Assembly: GCA_963695105.1 (NCBI GenBank)
Contig: CAVOGC010000005.1
Span: forward strand, 61,176-125,175
Direction of reading: 5' to 3'
Length of the DNA: 64,000 nt
Source: Competibacter sp963695105
Lineage (GTDB): Bacteria > Pseudomonadota > Gammaproteobacteria > Competibacterales > Competibacteraceae
A program made the position numbers and the translations under genes. Below the pieces are notes generated by a model. It worked only from the letters and a program-made list of their open reading frames with translations, did not search any database and was not told where the DNA came from. Position 1 is the stretch's first letter; every line of letters starts with the position of its first letter. Positions 25,410-34,130 of this stretch are shown here, one piece after another.

Positions 25410-27038
25410 TCAACGTCCGGGCCAGTCGTAATCGATGGCCACGATGACTGGCCGTCCGTCCTGCTTGCGCACTTCGAAGCGAATGGCACCTGTCAACTGG
25501 GTCGAAGCACCGTTGTCGCGCCGCCGCAGCCACAACTCGTAGCGACCCTCGGCGCTGGCGGATTCGCTACCGCGCGTCCAACGCAAATCATGCAAACGCA
25601 TCCGCTGGACCCAGTGCGTGCCGAACAGCATAGCGTAATCCCGGCGGATACCATCGCGGCTGCTTCCGTCCTTGCCGTGGGCATCGACCGCAAATAGAGC
25701 CATTAAGCCGTCCAGATTGCCGCGCTGGTAGGCATCGGTATAGCGCCCGATCAATCCGTCCAGTTCCTGGATGGTCAGCATCCCGGCGTCTGGCGCGGCG
25801 AGGGCCAGTCGTGATCCGCCCGTGGGTTTCGCCAGTCGATCCGGCTCGGTTCGAGCCCGTTCGGGCCGGGTTCGCTCGGTCTGTTCCCGTTCGGTCCGCA
25901 AGGTTTCGGCCAGCCTTTCGGCTTTGGCCTGTTCAGCCCGCAGTTCTTCCAGTTTCGCCTGTTCGGTCGCCAGCCGCTCGTTCCGCGTCTGTTTCGCCTG
26001 AGCTTGCCCGGCTTTCAACTGCTCCAGTTTCGCCTGCTCGGACGCCAGCCGCTCGCTCCAGGCGCGTTCGGCGCCAGCCTGTTCGGCGCGCAACTGCTCT
26101 TCCAACCGGGTCCGCTCCGCCCGCATCTGTTCCAACAGCGCTTCATCCGCGGCCAGCCGCTCCCGGTGAGCCTGTTCCAGGCGCTCTTGGGCGACGCGGC
26201 TGTCACTGGCCTGTTGGCGGGCGTGGCGTTCGCGCTGCCCCAGCGCCTGCCAGTCCGGCGCGGTCAGCAGCGCGGCGATAGCGCTGCGGTCAGCGGAATC
26301 AGCGAACGGCGCCGGCTCGGCCGCGACCGGGTCGGCGACAGGCGCGGGACGGGCGGGCGCGGCGGCATATGGTCGAGTTTCATAAATCCCCCAAACCGCC
26401 AACACCGCCACCACCGCCACCAGGGCAAACCCGCCCAGCACCAAACCCGGCAGCCAACGGTGCGGCGCGGCGGCACGGGCGCGAGAACGGCCGGACATGC
26501 GCCGCCGCCGGCTCGGGGCGTGAACCGGCGCCGCTGGGGGGGGTTGGGTTGGGTCGACGGCGGCCGGGACGATGACCCGTGACGACGATGGTGACCGCCG
26601 GGCGTCGCAGGCCGCGCGGGGCTGGGGACGGGACAGCGCGGTCCAGGCTTCGTTGACCCGACTGGCGAAATGATCGGTCCAGCTCTCGCCGCCGGTGCGG
26701 TCGGGGTGAAACAACCGCATCAGCAGCCTGTGGTGTTCCTTGATCTGCCCAGGCGTCGCGCCGGGCTCAAGTCCCAACACGCGGTAAGGACTGGCGCCGC
26801 GGGCGGCGAAGCAAAGCTGCTGGATCAGAAACCCGGCGGCGGCGCGCAGCTCGTCGGCCTTGGCCCCAGTCTGACGAGCGGCGCTCTCCAGCGTCTCCGG
26901 CGAACCGTTGGCCAGCCACAGCAGGCGGGTCATGCCCGGTGGCAGCGGCGCGGCGGAAGCCAGGCGGTCTTGATGAGTTAGCGGGGCGCGGTAGCAGGCC
27001 AGCGCCAGATCGAAGATATCGGGACCGGGATCGGTCAC
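25410..27038 (-). CDS. J-domain / transmembrane / coiled-coil / NTF2-like protein, 542 aa
   Basis: Unusual architecture. A helical N-terminus is followed by a J domain (about 82-137: SPYRVLGLEPGATPGQIKEHH, with HPD at 111-113), a Pro/Arg-rich linker, one transmembrane helix (about 197-217), a long periplasmic coiled coil rich in E, R, Q and A (about 265-395), and a C-terminal SnoaL/NTF2-like domain (about 425-542, LIGRYTDAYQRGNLDGLMALF). A J domain implies cytoplasmic recruitment of DnaK. It lies between the tyrosine kinase and TPR genes in the same operon, with 10-bp and 41-bp gaps, which suggests a role in building or regulating the exopolysaccharide machine. I know no experimentally defined function. 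Confidence 0.78.
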   Translation of the reverse strand: MTDPGPDIFDLALACYRAPLTHQDRLASAAPLPPGMTRLLWLANGSPETLESAARQTGAKADELRAAAGFLIQQLCFAARGASPYRVLGLEPGATPGQIKEHHRLLMRLFHPDRTGGESWTDHFASRVNEAWTALSRPQPRAACDARRSPSSSRVIVPAAVDPTQPPPAAPVHAPSRRRRMSGRSRARAAAPHRWLPGLVLGGFALVAVVAVLAVWGIYETRPYAAAPARPAPVADPVAAEPAPFADSADRSAIAALLTAPDWQALGQRERHARQQASDSRVAQERLEQAHRERLAADEALLEQMRAERTRLEEQLRAEQAGAERAWSERLASEQAKLEQLKAGQAQAKQTRNERLATEQAKLEELRAEQAKAERLAETLRTEREQTERTRPERARTEPDRLAKPTGGSRLALAAPDAGMLTIQELDGLIGRYTDAYQRGNLDGLMALFAVDAHGKDGSSRDGIRRDYAMLFGTHWVQRMRLHDLRWTRGSESASAEGRYELWLRRRDNGASTQLTGAIRFEVRKQDGRPVIVAIDYDWPGR

Positions 27039-27048
27039 GCCTTGCCCC

Positions 27049-29415
27049 TCACGCTCCCGCCTTCATCCCCTCGACCGACAGCTTTTTGGCATCGGGCGCG
27101 GTCTCGCCGTAGTAGTCGGTGTGATAGTAGTAGTAATAACTGCGGTAATACCCATAGGCACCGGGCCGGGCTTCCAGCTTGGTCAGGATGGTGCCCAGTA
27201 CATGCACCCGCGCCCCGCGCAGCCGTTTGAAAGCGCCCTGCACGTAACCGCGCGGCGTGCTGCCCATTTCCACGGTCAACAAGGTGCCTTCGCAAAGATT
27301 GCCGATGATCAGCGCGTCGGCCAGACCCAGCAACGGTGGGCTGTCCAACACTACTTGGTCGAATTTCTCGGTCGCCAGCGTCAACAGTGCCACCATCCGA
27401 CCGGACGAGAGCAGTTCGGCGGGGTTGGGCGGCAGCGGTCCGGACGGGATGGCGAACAGATTGGCGATGAGCGTGGGCCGGGTAATATCGGCCGGATGCA
27501 CCTCCCCGCCGGCCAGATAATTGGTCAGCCCGGTCTGGTTATCGAGCTTCAATGCCTTGTGGATCGAGGGCTTGCGCAAATCGGCCTCGACCAGCAGCGT
27601 CCGCTTGCCGGCCTGGGCGAACTGAATGGCCAGGCTGATCGCCGTGGTGCTCTTGCCCTCGCCGACCATGGCGCTGGTCACGGTCAGCAACCGGGGCACG
27701 CCGCTGGCGGTGGAAAATTGCAGGGCGGTACGCACCGAGCGGTAAGCCTCGGCGAAGGCCGAGCGCGAGTCGTCGTGACCGATCAGGGCGATGGGACGGT
27801 CGTCGCCACGTTCCTGCCTGGTCATCGGGATCACGCCCAGCACCGGCAGGCCCAACAGCTTCTCCAGATCCTCGGGCTTGCGGAAAGTGTCGTCGAGATG
27901 CTCGAACAGAAAAGCCAGACCGATGCCGCCCAGCAGGCCCAGTATCAGCGCCAACAAGGCGTTTTTGCGCAGGTTGGGCGTGTACGGCGCGCCCGGCGCC
28001 TTGGCTTCGTCGACGACCGAGATATTGTTGGTGCCGATGCCGGCCGCCACCCCGACTTCCTTGAAGCGCTGCAGCAATCCGTCGTACAGCTCGCGGTTGG
28101 TGTCGGCCTCGCGGCGCAGAATGTTGAACTGGATACTGCGGCCCTGCAGCGCCAGCACCTCCTGTTTGAGCCGGTCGAGATTGGCGCGCAACAGCACTTC
28201 CTCGGCCTTGGCCGCTTCGTAGTTGGCGGTGATCGCCGCCCGGATGTTGCCGATCTCCAGGTCGATCATGCTGTCGATCTGACCGATCTGGTTGCGCAGT
28301 TGCACCATGGTCGGATAGGCCGGCTTGTAAATACTGAGGTTGTCCTGGTACTGAGCCTCCAGCTTGGCCTTGGTCTGCTTGAGATCCTGAATGATCTTGC
28401 TGTCCAGCATCTGGCTCAACCCCTGGCCGCGGGTGCCCAGCATCTGCCGGTACACCGCCTCGGCGGTGATCCGTCGCTTTTCCGCATCACCCAAGGCGGC
28501 ATTGGTGGCTTCCAGATTCTGGCCGACGATGCTTTCCTTGTCGCCGACGGTGAAAATCTGTTCCCGACGGGAGAATTCGACCAGTTCCCGTTCGGACTCC
28601 TCCAGTTTGGCCTTGACCTGTTGCAGCCGCTCTTGCAGAAAGTTGCGGGCGTAGGTGGATGCGTCGAAGCGCCGCTCCAGGTTCAGATTGATATAGGTCT
28701 TGGCCAGCGTATTGAGGATGGCGGCGGCCAGTTTGGGGTCTGGGCTGTCGTAGCGCAGGATGACCAACCGCGAGTTGCGCACCGGCTCGACCGTCAGGCC
28801 ACCCAGGAGAGCGCCGATGGCGCCCTCGACTCGGGCTGTTTCCGCCGCGGGCGAGGATTGCGCGTCCTGTTGTTGCCCGGACACCGCCTTGGCATCACCG
28901 GTTTCAGGCAGCCAACCGGCCAGCCAGTCCTTGATCTGCGCGCCCAGCGAAGGGGGCGAGGCGTCGGCCCGCCGGTCGGCCAAACCCATTTGGTTGACCA
29001 CCCGCAAAGCCAGGCTGCGACTCTTCAGCAGTTCGTACTGGGTCTGGTAATAGTCATAGCTCAAGCCATTATTCTGGCTTTCCACCGACCCCATCTGCTG
29101 GTTCTCGAAAACCCGGACGTCCTCGCGGTCGATCTGCAAGGTCAGGTTGGCGCGGTAGATCGGGGTTTTCAGGTAGGTGGCGGTCACCACCGCCGCGACC
29201 ACGATGCCAGTGAAAATAACGATGGTCCAGCGCCGCTTGAGGATGACCTGCCACAGTTCGCGGAGGTTGAGACCTTCCCCTTCCGGCTCTTCCTCAAAAG
29301 CTGGGGATTCCCGCGACGGGGCCGGCATGGGAACACCGGCCTGGCGTTCCGCCAGCGCCCGACCGGGTGGTTGCGGGTCAGAACCGGGGTATTGGGGCAA
29401 TTCGGGAGCGCTCAT
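27049..29415 (-). CDS. wzc: Polysaccharide co-polymerase / tyrosine autokinase (Wzc-like BY-kinase), 788 aa
   Basis: Inner-membrane chain-length regulator fused to a tyrosine kinase. A Wzz domain with TM1 (about 53-75), a periplasmic coiled coil and TM2 (about 490-510) precede the kinase. The kinase has Walker A GEGKST near residue 585, Walker A' LLVEADLRKP near 603, and a Walker B-like VVLDSPPLLG. The tail holds a tyrosine cluster with ten Tyr within 17 residues, the expected autophosphorylation site. It is next to a PHP-type phosphatase that would reverse this. Phosphorylation cycling would control chain length and export through the neighbouring Wza-like protein. Confidence 0.93.
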   Translation of the reverse strand: MSAPELPQYPGSDPQPPGRALAERQAGVPMPAPSRESPAFEEEPEGEGLNLRELWQVILKRRWTIVIFTGIVVAAVVTATYLKTPIYRANLTLQIDREDVRVFENQQMGSVESQNNGLSYDYYQTQYELLKSRSLALRVVNQMGLADRRADASPPSLGAQIKDWLAGWLPETGDAKAVSGQQQDAQSSPAAETARVEGAIGALLGGLTVEPVRNSRLVILRYDSPDPKLAAAILNTLAKTYINLNLERRFDASTYARNFLQERLQQVKAKLEESERELVEFSRREQIFTVGDKESIVGQNLEATNAALGDAEKRRITAEAVYRQMLGTRGQGLSQMLDSKIIQDLKQTKAKLEAQYQDNLSIYKPAYPTMVQLRNQIGQIDSMIDLEIGNIRAAITANYEAAKAEEVLLRANLDRLKQEVLALQGRSIQFNILRREADTNRELYDGLLQRFKEVGVAAGIGTNNISVVDEAKAPGAPYTPNLRKNALLALILGLLGGIGLAFLFEHLDDTFRKPEDLEKLLGLPVLGVIPMTRQERGDDRPIALIGHDDSRSAFAEAYRSVRTALQFSTASGVPRLLTVTSAMVGEGKSTTAISLAIQFAQAGKRTLLVEADLRKPSIHKALKLDNQTGLTNYLAGGEVHPADITRPTLIANLFAIPSGPLPPNPAELLSSGRMVALLTLATEKFDQVVLDSPPLLGLADALIIGNLCEGTLLTVEMGSTPRGYVQGAFKRLRGARVHVLGTILTKLEARPGAYGYYRSYYYYYHTDYYGETAPDAKKLSVEGMKAGA

Positions 29416-29445
29416 CGATCGACAGACCCAGTGACGGAATACATT

Positions 29446-30246
29446 TCAGAATACGAAAAGCCGGAAAGGCAGAATAAATTCCATGATTTCCTTGGCGGTC
29501 GCCTTGACTCCCGACGTTTCGACATGGACGACATCCTCGCCGAGCACTTCCGGGTCCGGCGCCTTGCCGTCGCGAATTGCCTCCAGGTCGTATTGCAGCA
29601 TTTTACGCATGCCGTCCGGCTCGGAGCGCAAAACCGTGGCCGCGCCGGTGGCCACGGTGGTCGTGCCGCCGGCGCCGGCCACCACCTGTAGCAGGGTGGT
29701 TCGCCCTCTGAGTGGATACACACCCGGACTCTTGACCGAACCCACCACCGTGGCCCGCTGGCTGGTGAATTCCTCGATAAAAATGGTGACCTGAGGATTT
29801 TGCAGATAATCCTTGGCCAGCCGGGCGGCGATATCGGTCGCCAGTTGTTCGCCGGTCAGTCCTCCCGCCTGCACCAAGCCGATCAGCGGCAGGGCGATCT
29901 GACCGCGGGAGTTGACCCGAACCGAACGGTCCAGACTCTCGACGCCGAACACCTCGATTTTCAGCAAATCCTGCGGGCCGATCAGGTAGTCGCTCGGGGC
30001 CTCGACCGGGGCCGGGGCCGCCGGCGTGGTGGGAGCGCCCGCAACCGCCGCCGACGTGGTGGAGGGTTGTTGAACCACGACGGCGGCGGGCGGCGCGGCG
30101 GGCGTGGAAACCGATGGGGTGACCGGATCGACGGCCGGCGGCGGACTGGCGCACCCGGCAATGCCGAGCGAGACCATCCAGAGTATTGTCATGCCCGCAA
30201 ATATTTTCTCAATCCACACGCTCGCACTTCTCTGATTCGTGACCAT
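29446..30246 (-). CDS. wza: Polysaccharide export outer-membrane lipoprotein (Wza/OMA family), 266 aa
   Basis: A lipobox (SLGIAGC) follows a hydrophobic leader, then a Pro/Ala/Val-rich linker and the poly_export domain (YLIGPQDLLKIEVFGVESLDRSVRVNSRG, cut here to its core YLIGPQDLLKIEVF) and SLBB-type repeats (QRATVVGSVKSPGVYPLRG). Forms the periplasm-spanning outer-membrane channel with the Wzc homologue. The start is uncertain: ATG 30246 is given, ATG 30192 is also plausible and a longer frame reaches 30312. It is shorter than E. coli Wza, like many SLBB export proteins. Confidence 0.9.
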   Translation of the reverse strand: MVTNQRSASVWIEKIFAGMTILWMVSLGIAGCASPPPAVDPVTPSVSTPAAPPAAVVVQQPSTTSAAVAGAPTTPAAPAPVEAPSDYLIGPQDLLKIEVFGVESLDRSVRVNSRGQIALPLIGLVQAGGLTGEQLATDIAARLAKDYLQNPQVTIFIEEFTSQRATVVGSVKSPGVYPLRGRTTLLQVVAGAGGTTTVATGAATVLRSEPDGMRKMLQYDLEAIRDGKAPDPEVLGEDVVHVETSGVKATAKEIMEFILPFRLFVF

Positions 30247-30260
30247 CGACTTGAAACCGT

Positions 30261-31067
30261 TCAGCGCTGACCCAACCATTTGCCTAACTTGGTCTTGACC
30301 GACTGCATCCATGACACGGTCGAAATCAACCCCGGCAGCGCCGGCATTCGATCCGGCTCGATATTATCCAGTATACCTTTAGGGCGCGTCCGCACCAGAT
30401 GAGCCGCCTCTTCCGCGTCCAGCCAGCGCTCCGCCGCGCGCTGCCCCTCCGCCAGAAGCGGCGGCCGCCGGTCCTTGCCATGGGAATCGGTGGCCAGAAT
30501 GTGAACCCAGCCTTCATCCAGCAGCCGCTCGCCCCAATATTGCGCCGCGGGTCCGAACCGACCGGTCAGACTGCCGGCGGTGACTTGCAACCAGGCGCCC
30601 TTGCCCGCCAGATCCACGAAAGTTTCGTAATGGTCTTCGATCCAGCTCAAGCGCTCAGGATGGGTGATCACCGGCACGTAGCCGGCGGCCAGCAATTTGA
30701 ACACGCTTTCCCCCAGGCGCGGCGGCGCTACATGGTGCGGCGGTTCCAGCAGGAAATAACGGCTGCCGTGCAGCGACGGCACCCGACCCGAGCGCAAGCC
30801 ATCCACCAGATCCCGCGCGAGGTGGGTATCGGCACCGTAGGTGAGCCGCAGCGGAATGGCGGCCTCGACCAACCGGTGCTGGAGTTCCGTCACTGCCCGG
30901 CGGATGGCTGGACCGTTGTTCTCGTACAAGCCCGGATAGATATGTGGCGTACAAGCAATGACTTCGATGCCATCGGCAACGGCGATGCGGGCCATGGCCA
31001 GCGCGGTTTCCAGGTCCGGCGCCCCGTCGTCGATGCCCGGTAGCAGATGGCAATGCAAGTCGATCAT
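30261..31067 (-). CDS. PHP-type protein tyrosine phosphatase (CpsB/YwqE family), 268 aa
   Basis: Manganese-dependent phosphotyrosine phosphatase of the PHP fold. Metal ligands are visible in DLHCHLLPGIDDGA, ACTPHIYPGLYE, THPERLSWIED and ATDSHGKDRRPP. Members dephosphorylate BY-kinases in capsule loci, classically in Firmicutes; many gram-negative loci instead use a low-molecular-weight phosphatase (Wzb). It is the first gene of the 31.1-21.3 kb operon, upstream of wza and wzc. A Shine-Dalgarno sequence is weak. Activity is inferred from family. Confidence 0.92.
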   Translation of the reverse strand: MIDLHCHLLPGIDDGAPDLETALAMARIAVADGIEVIACTPHIYPGLYENNGPAIRRAVTELQHRLVEAAIPLRLTYGADTHLARDLVDGLRSGRVPSLHGSRYFLLEPPHHVAPPRLGESVFKLLAAGYVPVITHPERLSWIEDHYETFVDLAGKGAWLQVTAGSLTGRFGPAAQYWGERLLDEGWVHILATDSHGKDRRPPLLAEGQRAAERWLDAEEAAHLVRTRPKGILDNIEPDRMPALPGLISTVSWMQSVKTKLGKWLGQR

Positions 31068-31173
31068 AACTGGGTAAGGTTTTGGGGTGGCGGTTTAACG
31101 GTTGCGGGCCGAACAATCATCATTTAACTGACCGTCGCCGCAAAAAATTCCACTTGTCGCCACCGTCAATGCT

Positions 31174-32112
31174 TCAAGGCCCGGCGCCTTGCTGTTCCAG
31201 ATACCAGGCGCAGGTGGCGGCGATGCCTTCGCGCAGGGGGATGCGGGCTTGCCAGCCCAGCGCATGAAGCCTGGACACATCGAGCAGCTTGCGCGGCGTG
31301 CCGTCGGGCTGGCTGGGGTCGAAGACGATCGCGCCGGCATAGCCCATAACGCCGCCGATCAGCTCGGCCAGCTCGCAAATGGTGACATCCTCACCCACGC
31401 CGACATTGATGATGCCCTCACTATCATAGTGCCGCATCAGGAACAGGGCAGCATCAGCCAGGTCGTCCACATGCAGGAACTCACGGCGAGGTGCGCCGCT
31501 GCCCCAGACGATCACGCTCGGCGCGCTGGCGGTTCTGGCCTCGTGGAACTTGCGGATCAGCGCCGGCAGCACATGAGAGTTGGCCAAGTCGAAATTATCG
31601 CCGGGACCGTAGAGGTTGGTGGGCATCAGGCTGATAGCGTTGAAACCGTACTGGCGGCGGTAGGCCTGGCAGGTCTTGATGCCGGCGATCTTGGCGATGG
31701 CGTACCACTCGTTGGTCGGCTCCAGCGGCCCGGTCAGCAGGCTGTCCTCGCGGATCGGCTGCGGGGCCATCTTGGGGTAAATACAGGAAGAACCCAGAAA
31801 CAGCAACTTCTTTACCCGGTGGCGCCAAGCGGCGTGGATCACGCTGGTCTGAATCGTCAGGTTGTCGCGGATAAACTCGGCCGGGTAGCTGGCGTTGGCG
31901 TGAATGCCGCCGACCTTGGCCGCCGCCAGAAACACGTAGTCCGGGCGCTCGGCGGCAAAGAAAGCCTCAACCGCCGCCGGATCGGTCAGATCGAGTTCGG
32001 CATGGGCGCGGACGAGGAGTTGTGAATAACCGGCCTGTTGCAGGCGGCGGACGAGAGCCGAACCCACCAAGCCCCGGTGACCGGCGACATAGACGCGGGC
32101 ATCGCGCTCCAT
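31174..32112 (-). CDS. fcl: GDP-L-fucose synthase, 312 aa
   Basis: Epimerase/reductase that converts GDP-4-keto-6-deoxy-D-mannose to GDP-L-fucose with NADPH. Motifs: VAGHRGLVGSALVRRL (cofactor site), LFLGSSCIYPK, and the YAIAK catalytic Tyr/Lys pair, followed by GPGDNFD and the GSGAPRREFLHVDDLA loop. AGGAG lies before the ATG at 32112 and the gene begins 4 bp after gmd, which supplies its substrate. Length 312 is typical. Confidence 0.95.
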   Translation of the reverse strand: MERDARVYVAGHRGLVGSALVRRLQQAGYSQLLVRAHAELDLTDPAAVEAFFAAERPDYVFLAAAKVGGIHANASYPAEFIRDNLTIQTSVIHAAWRHRVKKLLFLGSSCIYPKMAPQPIREDSLLTGPLEPTNEWYAIAKIAGIKTCQAYRRQYGFNAISLMPTNLYGPGDNFDLANSHVLPALIRKFHEARTASAPSVIVWGSGAPRREFLHVDDLADAALFLMRHYDSEGIINVGVGEDVTICELAELIGGVMGYAGAIVFDPSQPDGTPRKLLDVSRLHALGWQARIPLREGIAATCAWYLEQQGAGP

Positions 32113-32116
32113 GGCG

Positions 32117-33247
32117 TTACTCCTGATGATCGAAGGCGCGGTAGCCGGCCGATTTGACCAAAGCGTCGCGTTGGGCCTGGCGCAGGTCTTCGCGCGCCAT
32201 CTCGGCGACCAGATCGGCGAAGGAGGTGCGCGGAGTCCAGCCGAGTTTTTCGCGGGCCCTGGTCGGATCGCCCAGCAGGGTTTCAACCTCGGTCGGGCGG
32301 TAGTAGCGTGGATCGATTCGGACCACGCTACTACCGATCAGCGCCCGAGCGCTTTCGGGCAGCGCGACGGCGGTATCGACGGCGACGACCGTGCCGGTCT
32401 CGGCCGCACCCTCCCCTGCCCAGCGCAGCGTCAGACCCAGCTCAGCGGCGGCGCGGGTGGCGAACTCGCGCACGCTGTGCTGTTCTCCGGTGGCGATCAC
32501 ATAGTCCTCGGGCGTGTCCTGTTGCAGCATCAGCCACTGCATCTCGACGTAATCGCGGGCGTGGCCCCAGTCGCGCCGGGCCGACAGGTTGCCGAGGTAG
32601 AGGCAATCCTGCAAGCCGAAGGCGATGCGGGCCAGGGCGCGGGTGATCTTGCGGGTGACGAAGGTTTCGCCGCGCACCGGGCTTTCGTGGTTGAACAGGA
32701 TGCCGTTGCAGGCGTACAGGCCGTAGGCCTCGCGGTAGTTGACGGTGATCCAATAAGCGTAGAGCTTGGCGACGGCGTAGGGCGAACGCGGATAGAAGGG
32801 GGTAGTTTCCTTCTGAGGGGTTTCCCGCACCAGGCCGTAGAGTTCGGAGGTGCTGGCCTGGTAGAAACGGGTTTTCCGCTCCAGCCCCAGGATGCGGATG
32901 GCTTCAAGCAGGCGCAAGGCGCCGAGCCCGTCGGAGTTGGCGGTGTATTCCGGTTCCTCGAAGGAGACGGCGACGTGGCTCTGGGCGGCGAGGTTGTAGA
33001 GTTCGTCGGGCCGCACCTGCTGGATAATGCGAATCAGGCTGCTGGAATCGGTCAGGTCGCCGTGGTGGAGGATGAAGCGGCGATCCGGCTCGTGCGGGTC
33101 CTGGTAGAGGTGGTCGATGCGGTCGGTGTTGAACAGCGAGCTGCGGCGCTTGATGCCGTGGACGATGTAGCCCTTGGCAAGCAGGAATTCGGCCAGATAG
33201 GCGCCATCCTGGCCGGTGACGCCGGTGATCAGGGCGGTTTTGTTCAT
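32117..33247 (-). CDS. gmd: GDP-mannose 4,6-dehydratase, 376 aa
   Basis: Forms GDP-4-keto-6-deoxy-D-mannose from GDP-D-mannose. It shows TGVTGQDGAYLAEFLL, FYQASTSELYG, and YPRSPYAVAKLYAYW with catalytic Tyr and Lys, plus NHESPVRGETFVTRKI. Length and all motifs are normal. It is paired with fcl, so the locus can make GDP-L-fucose. A second, divergent gmd-like gene lies at 60.4-61.4 kb. Confidence 0.96.
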   Translation of the reverse strand: MNKTALITGVTGQDGAYLAEFLLAKGYIVHGIKRRSSLFNTDRIDHLYQDPHEPDRRFILHHGDLTDSSSLIRIIQQVRPDELYNLAAQSHVAVSFEEPEYTANSDGLGALRLLEAIRILGLERKTRFYQASTSELYGLVRETPQKETTPFYPRSPYAVAKLYAYWITVNYREAYGLYACNGILFNHESPVRGETFVTRKITRALARIAFGLQDCLYLGNLSARRDWGHARDYVEMQWLMLQQDTPEDYVIATGEQHSVREFATRAAAELGLTLRWAGEGAAETGTVVAVDTAVALPESARALIGSSVVRIDPRYYRPTEVETLLGDPTRAREKLGWTPRTSFADLVAEMAREDLRQAQRDALVKSAGYRAFDHQE

Positions 33248-33358
33248 GAGTTTGCGAAGTCGGGGTGACTAGCGTGGCAGGGCCGATTGGCAGGCCGACA
33301 GGGCGTTACGAACGCGATCGGAACCATGGATCATGAATGTCCCCGGGCTTCGAACCCG

Positions 33359-34111
33359 TTAGCCTGGCGAAATGAAGAACTGTGGCAGTTTTTGCAGATT
33401 CTTCAACAGCAACGTGCCGAGGCCGCCAATCCGATTACGGCGCAGCGCCTGATAATCTTCACGGGATTTTTGCAACAGGTTGCCTAGAGAGCGGTTGCTG
33501 GCGCCACCCGTGCGCATATGCACCAGCACCTCGGGGAGGTAGGCGCAGGCGATCCGTCCGGCGCCGAGAAAACGCAACAGGCAGTCGTAGTCGGCGGCGA
33601 TACGGTAGCCGGGATCGAAGCCGCCGAGCCGCTGGTACACCGCGCGGCGGGCGTGGAAGGTGGGATGCGGCGGCATCCAGCCCCAGGCGAGACGGCGCCG
33701 CTGGTAGGGGCCGGCCCGCCAGCAGCGAACCACGCGGCCGGGATCGTCGCGACGAACGTAGAGCAGGTCACCGTAGCAGGCATCCACGGCGGGATCGGCC
33801 AGGGCGGCGGCCACTCGGGAAAGCACCCGGTCGTCGGCGTAGCGATCATCGGCGTGCAGGAAGCCGACGACCTCGCCGCTGGCCAGGCGCAGGCCCTTGT
33901 TGAGGGCGTCGTAAATCCCCTGGTCCGGTTCGCTGACCACATGAGCCAGTCGCCCGGCGTAGCGCTGGATCACCTCCCGAGTCCCGTCGGTGGAGGCGCC
34001 ATCGATGACAATCAATTCTATGTCTGGATGATCCTGGGCCAGCGCCGAATCGAGGGCGTCGGCCAGGGTGGCGCGGCTGTTGCGGACGGCCGTGATCACG
34101 GAAATCTTCAT
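33359..34111 (-). CDS. Family 2 glycosyltransferase (WcaA-like), 250 aa
   Basis: GT-A fold enzyme: ISVITAVRNSRATLADALDS, IELIVIDGASTDGT, and the metal-binding region VVGFLHADDRYADD. The LHADD (D-x-D type) motif and the segment GYRIAADYDCLLRFLG match the WcaA/WcaE-type group that adds a sugar to a lipid-linked oligosaccharide. It is complete and sits between gmd and the carbamoyltransferase gene. Donor and acceptor are unknown, though a role after GDP-fucose synthesis is plausible. Confidence 0.88.
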   Translation of the reverse strand: MKISVITAVRNSRATLADALDSALAQDHPDIELIVIDGASTDGTREVIQRYAGRLAHVVSEPDQGIYDALNKGLRLASGEVVGFLHADDRYADDRVLSRVAAALADPAVDACYGDLLYVRRDDPGRVVRCWRAGPYQRRRLAWGWMPPHPTFHARRAVYQRLGGFDPGYRIAADYDCLLRFLGAGRIACAYLPEVLVHMRTGGASNRSLGNLLQKSREDYQALRRNRIGGLGTLLLKNLQKLPQFFISPG

Positions 34112-34130
34112 GGGGCTATTGCCTCATGTT

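Noticed and set aside
27121..29691. Plus-strand open frame of 856 codons opposite wzc
   Set aside because: Exactly overlaps the kinase gene, whose Walker motifs and Tyr tail are certain. The product is rich in Q, G, R and H with no recognisable domain.
31068..31173. JUMPstart/ops element ahead of the exopolysaccharide operon
   Set aside because: I looked for GGCGGTAG on the proper strand of the leader and did not find it.
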